A DNA stretch of 64,000 bases from Variovorax sp. UMC13 (lineage in GTDB: Bacteria; Pseudomonadota; Gammaproteobacteria; Burkholderiales; Burkholderiaceae_C), in the NCBI RefSeq assembly GCF_014170375.1, contig NZ_LZZW01000024.1, positions 124,001 through 188,000 of the forward strand. The letters are read 5' to 3'. Below the pieces are notes generated by a model, which was not told where the DNA came from, searched no databases, and saw nothing but the letters and a program-made list of their open reading frames with translations. Of the stretch, positions 29,638-40,195 are shown piece by piece; the first letter of the stretch is position 1, and the number at the start of each line of letters is the position of its first letter. Made by a program: the position numbers and the translations under genes.

Positions 29638-31209
29638 TTAGGCCGGCGCGGCCTCGCCCGCGTCGCCGCGCCCGATGCGCCGGACCTCCAGCTGGCGGAT
29701 GCGCTGCGCATCGGCGTCGGTCACGGCGAACTCGAACACGCCGTGGCGCAGCGTTTCGCCCACCACCGGCACCCGCCCCAGCTGCGCCAGCAGGAAGCCC
29801 GCGGCCGAGCTGTAGCTGTCGTCCTCGCTCACCAGCCCCTCGGTCCCGAGCATGCGTTCGAGCTGGTGCAGGTCGGCCGCGCCGGCCACGCGCCAGAGGT
29901 CCGGGCCCATGGCCTGGATCTCCAGCGCCTCGTCCTCGTCGGGGAACTCGCCCGCGATCGCCTCCAGCACGTCGATGGGCGTGACGATGCCCTGCAGGGT
30001 GCCGTACTCGTCGTGCACCAGCGCGACCTGGCCGCGCGCATTGCGAAGGGTGTCGATCAGGCCCATCACCGGCCCGCTCTCGGGCACGTAGATCGGCTGG
30101 CGCAGGTCGGTCAGCGGGTCGATGCGGCCGTGCGCGAGCAGCGCGCCCAGCAGGTCCTTGGCGCGCGCGATGCCCAGCACCTCGTCGAGCGAGCCGCGGC
30201 AGACCGGGAACATGCCGTGCGGCGTGTCGAGCAGCTGCTGGCGGATCGCCTCGGAGGGATCGTCGAGGTCGACCCAGGAGATGTCCGAGCGCAGCGTCAT
30301 GATGGAGCTGACCTTGCGCTGCGCGAGCTTGAGCACGCCGCTGACCATGTCGCGCTCTTCGGGGGCGAACACCGCTTCGTCGCTGGCGACGGCCGTGTTC
30401 GACTCGGCACCCTCCGCCGCCCCCCGCCGCTGGCCGCCCAGCAGCCGTAGCACCGATTCGGCCGTGCGTTCGCGCAGCGGCCGGCGCGCCTGCTGCTTGG
30501 CGTAGTTGCGGCGCGCGAGCTGGTTGAAGAACTCGATCACGATCGAGAAGCCGATGGCCGCGTAGAGGTAGCCCTTGGGCAGGTGGAAGCCCAGGCCCTC
30601 GGCGACCAGGCTCAGGCCGATCATCAGGAGGAAGCTCAGGCACAGCACCACCACGGTCGGGTGCGCGTTGACGAAGCGCGTGAGCGGCTTGGACGCCAGC
30701 AGCATGATGCCGATCGAGATCACCACCGCCGCCATCATCACCGGCAGGTCGTTGACCATGCCCACCGCGGTGATCACCGCGTCGAGCGAGAACACCGCGT
30801 CGAGCACCACGATCTGCGCCACCACCAGCGAGAAGCCCGCATAGACCGGCGAGGCGGTGGCCGCGTGCGTCACGCCCTCGAGCCGCTCGTGCAGTTCGGT
30901 GGTGGCCTTGAACAGCAGGAACAGGCCGCCGCCCAGCAGGATCAGGTCGCGCCCCGAGAAGCCGTGGCCCCAGACCGAGAACAGCGGCGCGGTCAGCGTG
31001 ACCAGCCACGAGATCACCGACAGCAGCGCCAGCCGCATCAGCAGCGCCAGGCTCAGGCCGATCACGCGCGCCCGGTCTCGCTGGTGCGGCGGCAGCTTCT
31101 CCGCCAGGATGGCGATGAAGATCAGGTTGTCGATGCCGAGCACGATCTCGAGCACGACCAGCGTGAGAAGACCGACCCAGGTGGCCGGGTTGGAAAGAAG
31201 TTCGATCAT
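29638..31209 (-). CDS. TerC family membrane protein with CBS and CorC/HlyC domains
   Basis: 523 residues. The N-terminal half has about seven transmembrane segments of the TerC family ([20 protein letters not shown] with the acidic intramembrane motif). It continues into two CBS repeats (about residues 290-410) and a C-terminal CorC/HlyC transporter-associated domain ([17 protein letters not shown]). This is the YoaE/YegH architecture, thought to work in metal (Mn2+ or similar) export or sensing. The start [11 protein letters not shown] is preferred over an upstream ATG that adds an Arg-rich stretch. Its stop faces the SDR stop four bases away. Confidence 0.9.
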   Translation of the reverse strand: MIELLSNPATWVGLLTLVVLEIVLGIDNLIFIAILAEKLPPHQRDRARVIGLSLALLMRLALLSVISWLVTLTAPLFSVWGHGFSGRDLILLGGGLFLLFKATTELHERLEGVTHAATASPVYAGFSLVVAQIVVLDAVFSLDAVITAVGMVNDLPVMMAAVVISIGIMLLASKPLTRFVNAHPTVVVLCLSFLLMIGLSLVAEGLGFHLPKGYLYAAIGFSIVIEFFNQLARRNYAKQQARRPLRERTAESVLRLLGGQRRGAAEGAESNTAVASDEAVFAPEERDMVSGVLKLAQRKVSSIMTLRSDISWVDLDDPSEAIRQQLLDTPHGMFPVCRGSLDEVLGIARAKDLLGALLAHGRIDPLTDLRQPIYVPESGPVMGLIDTLRNARGQVALVHDEYGTLQGIVTPIDVLEAIAGEFPDEDEALEIQAMGPDLWRVAGAADLHQLERMLGTEGLVSEDDSYSSAAGFLLAQLGRVPVVGETLRHGVFEFAVTDADAQRIRQLEVRRIGRGDAGEAAPA

Positions 31210-31499
31210 GGAAGAAGAGAAGACAGCGCGGCGCAGGAGGCGACGCACGAACGGCGGCGGCCCGGGATGGAGGATTCCATGCCGGGCGCGGGGAAGAACG
31301 GGGGAAAGGACGCGGGGGAAGGCGCTTGCAGGAGGCGATGCGGCGATCGCATCGCGTCAGGAGAAAGACGGGGGTCGCTGGCTCGGGCCAGCGCCGTACT
31401 GGGCGGCTCTGAAAGAGATGTCACCCGGAAAGTCTAGGGGCATTCCCCCCGCGACCAGAAAAGGCCCCGCATCACCCAAGGCCAAGGGCCGCCGGCCGC

Positions 31500-32390
31500 T
31501 CAGCGCTTGGTCGCGATCTCGCCGGTCGCGACCTGCGCCCGGAAGCGCTTGAGCACGGCCTTGAGCCGCCGCTCGTGGGCCACGCCCATGCGCACCATCA
31601 TCTTCTGCCCGCTCGACAGCGATTCGAGCGCGGGATCGGCGAACTCGTAGCGCGTCCAGGGCCGGGTCGCGGTGAACTCGCCGCGCACCTCGGTCAGCTG
31701 GACGGGGACCGGGCCGCTGGGCTCGGGCGCGGCCAGCAGATGGTCGATGGTCGCCACCAGCCGGTCGTTGAAGTAGCGCCCCGGATAGCCCAGCTCCTCG
31801 TAGGCCTGCTGGAACAGGGGGTACAGGCGCGCGTAGAGCGCGGCCACGCGCTCCGCGTCGAGGGCCTCGGCCAGGGCCACGATGGCGTCGTAGCGCGCCG
31901 CATTGGCGGCGTCGATGTGCTGCGTCGGCCCGGCCGCACCCGTCACGCTGAAGTGCTCGGGCGTGGGCTGCACCGGCCACAGGCGCGACGGCGTCTGGGC
32001 CCGTGGCAGGTTGTCGACCGTGGCCACCACGCGGCGCACGAAGCCGTCGACGTTGAGCATCGCGGCCACGCGCTTGGCGCCCAGCCAGCCGTTGAGCGCC
32101 GAGGTGATCTGCGCGTCGGAGCCGGCCAGCGTGGGCAGCACCGCATCGGGCTCGGCCAGCGCGTCGATCGGGTTCTGGGGCTCGGTGGCGGCCGGCGGCG
32201 GCGGGGGCGCTGGCACATCGGCGGGTGCCGCGGCCGCGACCGGCGGTGGCGCGGGCGGCGGCTCGGCACGCTGCTGCCACCAGTACCAGCCACCACCCGC
32301 GGCGGCGATGGCGAGCAGCACCAGGATGACGATCTTCGAGGCCGAGCTCTCGCGCGCGGGCCGGAAGTCGGAAGGTTCGCGTTCGGGCAT
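31500..32390 (-). CDS. DUF3014 domain-containing protein
   Basis: 296 residues with one N-terminal transmembrane segment (IVILVLLAIAAAGGGWYWW, about residues 20-38), a Pro/Ala-rich linker to about residue 80 and a soluble periplasmic domain that matches DUF3014. The domain is rich in charged residues with FVRRVVATVDNLPR and YPLFQQAYEELGYP segments. Function unknown. The start MPEREPSDFRP is preferred to an earlier in-frame ATG because it sits just before the membrane anchor. The 290 bases between it and the TerC gene (31210-31499) hold no gene I can support. Confidence 0.8.
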   Translation of the reverse strand: MPEREPSDFRPARESSASKIVILVLLAIAAAGGGWYWWQQRAEPPPAPPPVAAAAPADVPAPPPPPAATEPQNPIDALAEPDAVLPTLAGSDAQITSALNGWLGAKRVAAMLNVDGFVRRVVATVDNLPRAQTPSRLWPVQPTPEHFSVTGAAGPTQHIDAANAARYDAIVALAEALDAERVAALYARLYPLFQQAYEELGYPGRYFNDRLVATIDHLLAAPEPSGPVPVQLTEVRGEFTATRPWTRYEFADPALESLSSGQKMMVRMGVAHERRLKAVLKRFRAQVATGEIATKR

Positions 32391-32608
32391 GAGGCAGTTC
32401 CTTGGTTCCATCGCCGCAGGCGCGGCAATGCAGTTCATTGGAAACCCTGCCTCGCCGCGGTGGCGTAACGCCGTGTGTAAGCCGCGGGCAACGCAGGGCA
32501 TGGGCCTCGCCCTCCCATGGCCTACATGCTAGCGCCGTGAAGCGAGGGTCGGGCAAGACCATGACAAGGGTACGATGGCGGCCGGAAAGTTCCCTCCCCC
32601 CTGCTGCC

Positions 32609-34027
32609 ATGAACCCTGCGAAGACCGGTCCGCTGTCCGCATGGGACCCCGCGGCGGACATCCCCCTGTACCGCCAGATCTACGAGCGCTTTCGCGGCGC
32701 GATCGCGAGCGGCCTGCTCAAGCCCGGCGACCGCATCCCCTCCGCGCGCGCGCTGACCCAGGAACTGGGCCTGGCACGCGGCACGATCGAAGCCGCCTAC
32801 GCGCTGCTGGCGGCCGAGGGCTACACCCAGGCCCGCGGCCAGGCCGGGACCGTCGTCACGCCAGGGCTGAAGCCGCGCACCCCGCCTTCGCCCGAGGTGG
32901 CCGCCGCGCGCCATACGCCCGCGCTCGGTTTCCGTCCCGATACCGTGCTGCCCTTCCAGATGGGCCTGCCCGCGCTGGATGCCTTTCCGCGCAAGATCTG
33001 GGCGCGCCTGGGCGCGCGCTGCGTGCGCGCGATGCAGCCGATCGACATGGCGCATCCCAGCGTCTACGGCCTGCCCGCGCTGCGCGCCGAGATCGCGTCC
33101 TACCTGCAGGTGTCGCGGGGCATCCAGTGCGCGCCCTCGCAGGTCTTCCTGACCTCGGGCTACCGCCACAGCATCGAACTGATCGGGCTGGCCCTGCTCA
33201 AGGCCGGCGACCGCGTCTGGCTCGAAGACCCCGGCTACCCGCCGACCAAGGCCTTGCTGCAGCACCTGCGCATGGCCTGCGTGCCGGTGCCGGTCGATGC
33301 CGACGGCCTGGTCGTGTCCGAAGGCCTGCGCCTCGCGCCGCGGGCGCGCGCGGCGGTGGTCACGCCCGCGCACCAGAGCCCGCTGTGCGTGTCGCTGTCG
33401 CTGCCCCGGCGCATGGCGCTGCTGGACTGGGCCGCGCGCAACGAGGCCTGGATCATCGAAGACGACTACGACGGCGAGTACCGCTACGCGAGCCGCCCGC
33501 TGCCCGCGCTCAAGAGCCTGGACCGCGAGGGGCGCGTGCTCTATGCGGGCACCTTCAGCAAGGTGCTGTTCCCGAGCATCCGGCTGGCCTACCTGGTGGT
33601 GCCGCAGCCCCAGGTCGAGCGCTTCGAGCAGCTGCTCCAGACCTTCGCCGGCGGCAGCCCCGCGCTGACGCAGGCCATCGTCACGGCCTTCATCACCGAA
33701 GGCCACTTCGCCCGCCACATCCAGCGCATGCGCAAGCTCTACGCGGAGCGCCGCGACGCGGCCCGCGCGGGGCTGGAAAGCGTGCTCGGGTCGCGCATGC
33801 GCATCGATTCGCCGCCCGGCGGCATGCACCTGATCCTGCGTCTGCAGGGCCGGCGCTCGGACCGCAAGCTGGCGGCGCGCATGCGCGAGGCCGGCCTCTA
33901 TGCGGAAGCGCTGACCCACTGGACCCAGGACCACCAGGGCAGCCCGGCCCTGCTGCTGGGCTTCACCAACATCGAATCGCGGCAGGCCGCGGAAGCGCTC
34001 GGGCGACGCATCCTGGACCTGATGTGA
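32609..34027 (+). CDS. MocR/PdxR-type regulator with aminotransferase domain
   Basis: 472 residues: an N-terminal GntR winged helix (DIPLYRQIYERFRGAIASGLL...DRIPSARALTQELGLARGTIEAAY, residues about 12-80), a linker and a fold-type-I PLP aminotransferase-like domain containing EDDYDGEYRY and the PLP-lysine region YAGTFSKVLFPSIRLAYLVVP. MocR proteins sense PLP or related amines and control nearby genes. Earlier in-frame starts exist, but this one matches the family N-terminus. Its likely target is the carboxymuconolactone-decarboxylase-like gene 105 bases downstream, across a perfect palindrome. Confidence 0.9.
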   Translation: MNPAKTGPLSAWDPAADIPLYRQIYERFRGAIASGLLKPGDRIPSARALTQELGLARGTIEAAYALLAAEGYTQARGQAGTVVTPGLKPRTPPSPEVAAARHTPALGFRPDTVLPFQMGLPALDAFPRKIWARLGARCVRAMQPIDMAHPSVYGLPALRAEIASYLQVSRGIQCAPSQVFLTSGYRHSIELIGLALLKAGDRVWLEDPGYPPTKALLQHLRMACVPVPVDADGLVVSEGLRLAPRARAAVVTPAHQSPLCVSLSLPRRMALLDWAARNEAWIIEDDYDGEYRYASRPLPALKSLDREGRVLYAGTFSKVLFPSIRLAYLVVPQPQVERFEQLLQTFAGGSPALTQAIVTAFITEGHFARHIQRMRKLYAERRDAARAGLESVLGSRMRIDSPPGGMHLILRLQGRRSDRKLAARMREAGLYAEALTHWTQDHQGSPALLLGFTNIESRQAAEALGRRILDLM

Positions 34028-34068
34028 GGGCCCTCATGGCCCAACTGCAAACATCGATCATGGCTCTT

Positions 34069-34082
34069 TTGGCCTAGGCCAA
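34069..34082. promoter_or_regulatory. Perfect 14-bp palindrome, candidate operator
   Basis: TTGGCCTAGGCCAA, perfectly symmetric, 50 bases before the ATG at 34132. A 14-bp perfect palindrome in a 104-bp gap next to a regulator gene suggests an operator for the MocR protein. Chance occurrence is possible in GC-rich DNA. Confidence 0.35.
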
Positions 34083-34131
34083 GATTACGCACCATGGAGT
34101 CCTTTCCAACCGTCAAACACAAGGACTTTCC

Positions 34132-34599
34132 ATGACGACCTCTCGCATCGACTACACCACTGTCTCGCCCGACATCTACAGGGCCTTCGGCGCCGTGCAC
34201 ACCGCCGTCCACAAGGGCAGCCTGCCCAAGGCGCTGATCGACCTGGTCTACCTGCGCGTGTCGCAGATCAACGGCTGCGCCTTCTGCATCGACATGCACT
34301 CCCGCGACCTGCTCAAGGCCGGCCTCGCGGTCGACAAGCTGGTGCTGGTGCCGGTGTGGCAGGAAGCCGGCGCGGTCTTCAGCGCCCGCGAACGTGCTGC
34401 GCTGGCCTGGGCCGAAAGCGTGACGCGCGTGGCCGACACCGGCGTGCCCGATGCGGACTACGCGGCGGCCGCGGCCGCCTTCGACAACAAGGAGCTGGCC
34501 GACCTGAGCTATGCGATCGCCTTGATGAACGCCTTCAACCGCTTCGGCGTTTCCTTCCGCATGGCGCCCGCTGCGGCCGTCGCAGCCGCCAGCGCCTGA
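34132..34599 (+). CDS. Carboxymuconolactone decarboxylase / AhpD-like protein
   Basis: 155-residue helical protein of the CMD/AhpD family. It has the redox CxxC with downstream His in GCAFCIDMH near residue 45, typical of AhpD-like peroxidase partners rather than true 4-carboxymuconolactone decarboxylases. The end is Ala-rich. It follows the MocR regulator. Likely role in oxidative or alkylperoxide defence; inferred from family. Confidence 0.9.
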   Translation: MTTSRIDYTTVSPDIYRAFGAVHTAVHKGSLPKALIDLVYLRVSQINGCAFCIDMHSRDLLKAGLAVDKLVLVPVWQEAGAVFSARERAALAWAESVTRVADTGVPDADYAAAAAAFDNKELADLSYAIALMNAFNRFGVSFRMAPAAAVAAASA

Positions 34600-34677
34600 G
34601 GCCGGAAGGCCACGGCGGCACCGAAAGTGCTTGGGGCTTGGCGGCACAATGCCCGCAACCCCTTCGCACCCGCCGCC

Positions 34678-35316
34678 ATGGACATCGACTTCTCCCAGCT
34701 CACCGAGTACCAGCGCTACAAGCTCATGGCCAGCCTGATCGTGCCGCGGCCGATCGCGCTGGTCACCACGCTCGGGCCCGACGGCACCGTCAATGCCGCC
34801 CCCTTCAGCATGTTCAACATGGTCGGCGAGGAGCCGCCGATCGTGATGATCAGCCTCAACCGGCGCGACGACGCCTCGCTCAAGGACACGGCGCTCAACA
34901 TCGTGCGCACCGGCGAGTTCGTGGTGCACATGGCCGACGAAGCCATCGCCGCGCAGATGCACCGCTGTGGCGAGCACCACCCGCCCCATGTGAGCGAGCT
35001 CGACGTGGTCGGCTTCACCGCGCTGCCCAGCAAGGTGGTCGCGCCGCCGCGCATCGCCGAGGCGCCGGTGGCCTTCGAGTGCACGCTGTTCGAGACCATG
35101 GAGACCGCGAGCCGTCAGGTCTTCATCGGCCAGGTGCGCTGGATGCATGCGCGCGACGAACTGATCGACACCGACACCTGGCGCGTGCGGCTCGAGCACT
35201 ACCTGCCGGTGGCGCGCTTCGGTGCGAGTTTCTACACGCGCACGCGCGAGCGTTTTGCGATCGAGGACATCGCCAGCGCCCCCGGCACCGCGGTGGCGCC
35301 GATGGACCCCGTCTGA
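34678..35316 (+). CDS. Flavin reductase family protein
   Basis: 212 residues of the flavin reductase-like FMN-binding split-barrel family. Landmarks are PRPIALVTTLGPDGTVNAAPFSMFNMVG near residue 18 and a C-terminal GASFYTRTRERFAIE. Such proteins supply reduced FMN to monooxygenases or are FMN enzymes themselves. The start MDIDFSQLTEYQRYKLMASL matches the family; an upstream ATG would add an unrelated stretch. Partner not visible. Confidence 0.88.
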   Translation: MDIDFSQLTEYQRYKLMASLIVPRPIALVTTLGPDGTVNAAPFSMFNMVGEEPPIVMISLNRRDDASLKDTALNIVRTGEFVVHMADEAIAAQMHRCGEHHPPHVSELDVVGFTALPSKVVAPPRIAEAPVAFECTLFETMETASRQVFIGQVRWMHARDELIDTDTWRVRLEHYLPVARFGASFYTRTRERFAIEDIASAPGTAVAPMDPV

Positions 35317-35351
35317 CAAGGCGCCCGGGCCGCTGCCGCTAGCATCGGGCC

Positions 35352-36530
35352 ATGCATTCCTCTTCCGCCTGCCGTGCGCCCGCGCACCGTCCGTGGGGCA
35401 CGCCAGCCGGCATGGCCTTGTCCTTGCTGCTCGCCCTGTGCGTGTGGGTGCTGCCCTTGCCGGCTGCGGCCAAGCGCATCGCGGTGCCGGCGCGGCAGTC
35501 GCTGGTGACCGACCTCACGGGCACGCTGAACCCGAACCAGGTCGCCGCGCTGCGAGAGAAGCTCGATGACTTCCAACGTGACCACCAGGCCCAGCTCGCG
35601 GTGCTGGTGGTGCCGACCACCGGCGAGGACAGCATCGAGTCCTTCGCCACCCGCGTGTTCGACAGCTGGAAGCTGGGCAGCGCCAAGGACAACGACGGCC
35701 TGCTGCTGCTGGTCGCCTTGAAGGACCGGCGCATGCGCATCGAGGTCGGCCAGGGGCTCGAGGGCCAGGTGCCCGACGTGCTGGCGGGCCGCATCGTCGA
35801 CCAGCAGATGATGCCGCGCTTCAAGCAGCAGGATTACTACGGCGGCATCGACGGCGCCGTCGATGCACTCATCGAGCGTCTGGGCGGCGGCTTCGTGGTG
35901 CCGCCCTCGGCCATGGGCCAGGACCCGCAGCTCGGCGAGGTGATCGACACACCGGGCGAGCCCTACGAGGTCGAGGTCGAGACCCGCTCGGGCGTCACGC
36001 CCTTCGGCTGGGCCTTCATCGCGGTGCTGCTCACCGCCATCGGCGCGGCCAGTTGGCGCTGGCGTTTCGCGCGGCGCCTCTTCGCGGGCCTCGGCCTGCT
36101 CGCCGGCGTGATCACCGCATCGGTGATGCACTTCGGCGGCAGCGAGACGCTGACCGGCATCGGCGTGGTGCTGGGCAGCGCCGTCGCGCTGTTCCTGCTG
36201 ACCCTGGTCGCCGTGGGCATGCGCATGGCTTGGCGCCAGGGCTTCGCTTCCTTCGCCATCCGCTGGGCGATCGTGCTGGGCCTGACCGCCTACGTCGCCT
36301 GGGAGAACCCCGGCGAGTGGATTCCGGCGGCGATGGCCTTCGGCATCTCGATGCTGTTCGCCTTCTTTCCGGGCAGCGTCGGCGGCAGCAGCGACGGCGA
36401 CGACGATTCCGACAGCGGCTGGAGCAGCTCCAGTTCGTCCAGCTCCTCCTCGTCCAGCAGCAGCTCGTCGAGCAGCAGCAGCAGCAGTGGCGGCTCGAGC
36501 AGCGGCGGCGGCGCGTCGGGCAGCTGGTAG
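35352..36530 (+). CDS. TPM-domain (YgcG-type) membrane protein with polyserine tail
   Basis: 392 residues. A signal peptide (residues 20-40, LLLALCVWVLPLPAAA) precedes a TPM/YgcG phosphatase-like domain (VTDLTGTLNPNQVAALREKL through LAGRIVDQQMMPRF). Three or four transmembrane segments follow. The C-terminus holds Asp/Ser-rich sequence and then more than 20 consecutive serines ending GGGASGSW. The serine run uses mixed AGC, TCC and TCG codons, so it is not a simple nucleotide repeat. TPM proteins have been linked to photosystem repair in plants and membrane integrity in bacteria. Confidence 0.85.
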   Translation: MHSSSACRAPAHRPWGTPAGMALSLLLALCVWVLPLPAAAKRIAVPARQSLVTDLTGTLNPNQVAALREKLDDFQRDHQAQLAVLVVPTTGEDSIESFATRVFDSWKLGSAKDNDGLLLLVALKDRRMRIEVGQGLEGQVPDVLAGRIVDQQMMPRFKQQDYYGGIDGAVDALIERLGGGFVVPPSAMGQDPQLGEVIDTPGEPYEVEVETRSGVTPFGWAFIAVLLTAIGAASWRWRFARRLFAGLGLLAGVITASVMHFGGSETLTGIGVVLGSAVALFLLTLVAVGMRMAWRQGFASFAIRWAIVLGLTAYVAWENPGEWIPAAMAFGISMLFAFFPGSVGGSSDGDDDSDSGWSSSSSSSSSSSSSSSSSSSSSSGGSSSGGGASGSW

Positions 36531-36545
36531 ACCGCGGCCGCCGGA

Positions 36546-37772
36546 TCAGACCAGCCGCAGGTCCTTCGCGCTCACGCCGCCGAACACATGGTCGAGCTGC
36601 GCGGGCGACAGCCCGTACATGCGCGCGAACAGGCCGGCGAAGACCGCGCGGTACTCGTTGAGCACCGGGTGGTCGCGGTTCTGGAACAGCGCCGCGGGCT
36701 GCGTGAGCGCGAGCTGTTCGCCCACCACGCGGCCGCCCGCCTGTGCATCCAGCCCGCCGCCCAGCACCCAGTAGACCGTGCCGTGCCCGTGGTCGGTGCC
36801 CTTGTTGCCGTTCTCGCGGAAGGTGCGGCCGAACTCGCTGATCACCACCACCACGGTGTCGCGCCAGGCGCTCTCGCCCATCGCATCGGCAAAACCGGCC
36901 AGGCCGCGGCCCAGTTCCTCGAAGCGGTTGGCGAGGTAGCCGGTGCCCGCGCCCTGCCCCACGTGCGTGTCCCAGCCGCCGACGTCGACGAAGCCGAGGT
37001 CGAAGCGCTCCTGCATCAAGCGCGCCATGCGCTGGGCCACGAGTTCGAAGCCCTTGGCCGTCATCGCATTGCGGCTGGCCGCGTCCATCTCGGCCTTGAC
37101 CGCGCGCAGCACCTCGTCGCGCACCGCGAAGCCCTCGGCCACGGGCTGGGCAAGCGCGGTGCCGCGGTACATCGATTCGATCACCTGGCTCTGGCGCGCG
37201 TCGATGCCCTGGCGGCCGACGTTGCCCAGCGCCATGTTGGCGGCCTGCGCATCGCCGCGCAGCGAGATCGGCAACTGGTCGGTGAAGGCGATGGGCGACA
37301 CCGCCGTGAGCGGGCCCGCGCCCAGCACGCCGGCCAGCCGGTTGAGGAAGCCCGAGCGGTAGTCGCGACGGCGGTCGAGCGCCTGGCCGAGCTCGATCGA
37401 ATCCTGCGTCTCGAAGTGGCTGCGCGTGAGGTCGTCGGTGCCGGCAAAGGGAATGAAGGCCGCCTGCTTCTTCTGGAACAGCGGCATCACGCTGGACGCC
37501 AGCGCGGGGTGCAGGCCCCAGTCGGCGTCGAGCGCCAGCGCGCCGTTGGCCTCGCCCGGCCGCGGCACCGCAATGCCGGGGCGCGAAGCGCGGTAGAAGT
37601 CGCCGGCCGCGCCCGAGATCGGCACCAGCAGGTTGGCGCAGTCGTAGGCGCCGCGCAGGAACACCACCAGCAGCTTGGCGCCCTCCGCCGCGGGCGCGGC
37701 CATCAGGCGGCCCGCGCCACCGGCCAGCGGTGCGGCGGCGGCCAGCATCTTCAACAGATCACGGCGTTGCAT
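36546..37772 (-). CDS. DUF1501 domain-containing protein
   Basis: 408 residues. The N-terminus MQRRDLLKMLAAAAPLAGGAG is a Tat-like twin-arginine signal, so the protein is probably exported folded. The body matches DUF1501, an alkaline-phosphatase-superfamily-like (sulfatase-fold) domain, with SEFGRTFRENGNKGTDHGHG near the C-terminus as the family motif. Start is eleven bases after the DUF1800 stop. DUF1501 and DUF1800 genes commonly occur as pairs; function unknown. Confidence 0.9.
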   Translation of the reverse strand: MQRRDLLKMLAAAAPLAGGAGRLMAAPAAEGAKLLVVFLRGAYDCANLLVPISGAAGDFYRASRPGIAVPRPGEANGALALDADWGLHPALASSVMPLFQKKQAAFIPFAGTDDLTRSHFETQDSIELGQALDRRRDYRSGFLNRLAGVLGAGPLTAVSPIAFTDQLPISLRGDAQAANMALGNVGRQGIDARQSQVIESMYRGTALAQPVAEGFAVRDEVLRAVKAEMDAASRNAMTAKGFELVAQRMARLMQERFDLGFVDVGGWDTHVGQGAGTGYLANRFEELGRGLAGFADAMGESAWRDTVVVVISEFGRTFRENGNKGTDHGHGTVYWVLGGGLDAQAGGRVVGEQLALTQPAALFQNRDHPVLNEYRAVFAGLFARMYGLSPAQLDHVFGGVSAKDLRLV

Positions 37773-37783
37773 GGCGAGTCCTT

Positions 37784-39337
<1,554 letters not shown>

Positions 39338-39421
39338 GCCGTACTCAACCTTTCGCACATCGCTCAGGTTGACACGGCCATGTCAACGCCCGGTGAAGCC
39401 CGGTGACAAGCCGTCGCCGGC

Positions 39422-40099
39422 TCAGGCCTGCAGGGTCTTGTGCGCCGTCGCCTCGCCGGCGATCTGCCGCAGCGCGCGCTCGAACACCTCGACCGGCTGG
39501 CCGCCCGAGATCAGGTGCTGGTCATTGATGATGATCGCGGGCACCGAGCGGATGCCGGCCTCGGTGTAGAGCTGCTCGCGCTGGCGGGTTTCCTCGGCGT
39601 ATTCGTCGCTCTCGAGGATCGCGCGGGCGCGCACCGGGTCGAGGCCGACCTCGGTCACGGCGCGCAGCAGCACCTCGATGTCGGAAGGGTTCTCGCCATC
39701 GGTGAAGTAGGCCTGCAGCAGCCGCTTCTTGAGCGCCTTCTGCTGCGCTTCGCCCTCGAGCTCGGCCCAGTGCAGCAGCCGGTGCGCGTCGAAGGTGTTC
39801 CAGATGCGCTTGCGCTTGCCCTGGCCGAAGGTGAAGCCGACCGCGGCGCCGCGTTGGCGGATCGCCTCGGCGTTGGTCTGCGCCTGCTCGGCCGAGATGC
39901 CGTACTTGCGCGTCAGGTGCTCGATGGTGTCCTCACCCTCGCGCGCCATCTGCGGGTTGAGCTCGAAAGGCTGGAAATGCAGTTCGGCCGTGACCTCGGG
40001 CGCGACCCGCGCCAGCGCGCTTTCCAGCGCGGTCAGGCCGATGGCGCACCAGGGGCAGGACACATCGGAAACGAAATCGATCTTGAGGCGGGCGGTCAT
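39422..40099 (-). CDS. DsbA family oxidoreductase (FrnE-like)
   Basis: 225 residues. Active-site motif CPWC near residue 15 (DFVSDVSCPWCAIG) in a DsbA/2-hydroxychromene-isomerase-like thioredoxin fold with helical insert. Cytoplasmic, as no signal peptide is present. FrnE-like members act as thiol-disulfide oxidoreductases under stress. The start MTARLKIDF is at the fold start. The gaps on both sides hold no gene. Confidence 0.92.
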   Translation of the reverse strand: MTARLKIDFVSDVSCPWCAIGLTALESALARVAPEVTAELHFQPFELNPQMAREGEDTIEHLTRKYGISAEQAQTNAEAIRQRGAAVGFTFGQGKRKRIWNTFDAHRLLHWAELEGEAQQKALKKRLLQAYFTDGENPSDIEVLLRAVTEVGLDPVRARAILESDEYAEETRQREQLYTEAGIRSVPAIIINDQHLISGGQPVEVFERALRQIAGEATAHKTLQA

Positions 40100-40195
40100 C
40101 GGCGGGCTCTTCCAGGCAGGGACAAGCCGCCATGATGGCGCGAGGTACGCCGCCGCTGCCGGGGGCCCGGGCGATCACCCCACCGCCGCAGCGGG

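Noticed and set aside
31206-31424. 72-codon minus-strand frame upstream of the TerC gene
   Set aside because: Pro/Ser-rich, overlaps the TerC start, has no ribosome-binding site and no similarity I recognise.
31210-31499. Possible manganese (yybP-ykoY) riboswitch upstream of the TerC gene
   Set aside because: The conserved core sequences of that riboswitch were not found on the minus strand; only GC-rich leader is seen.
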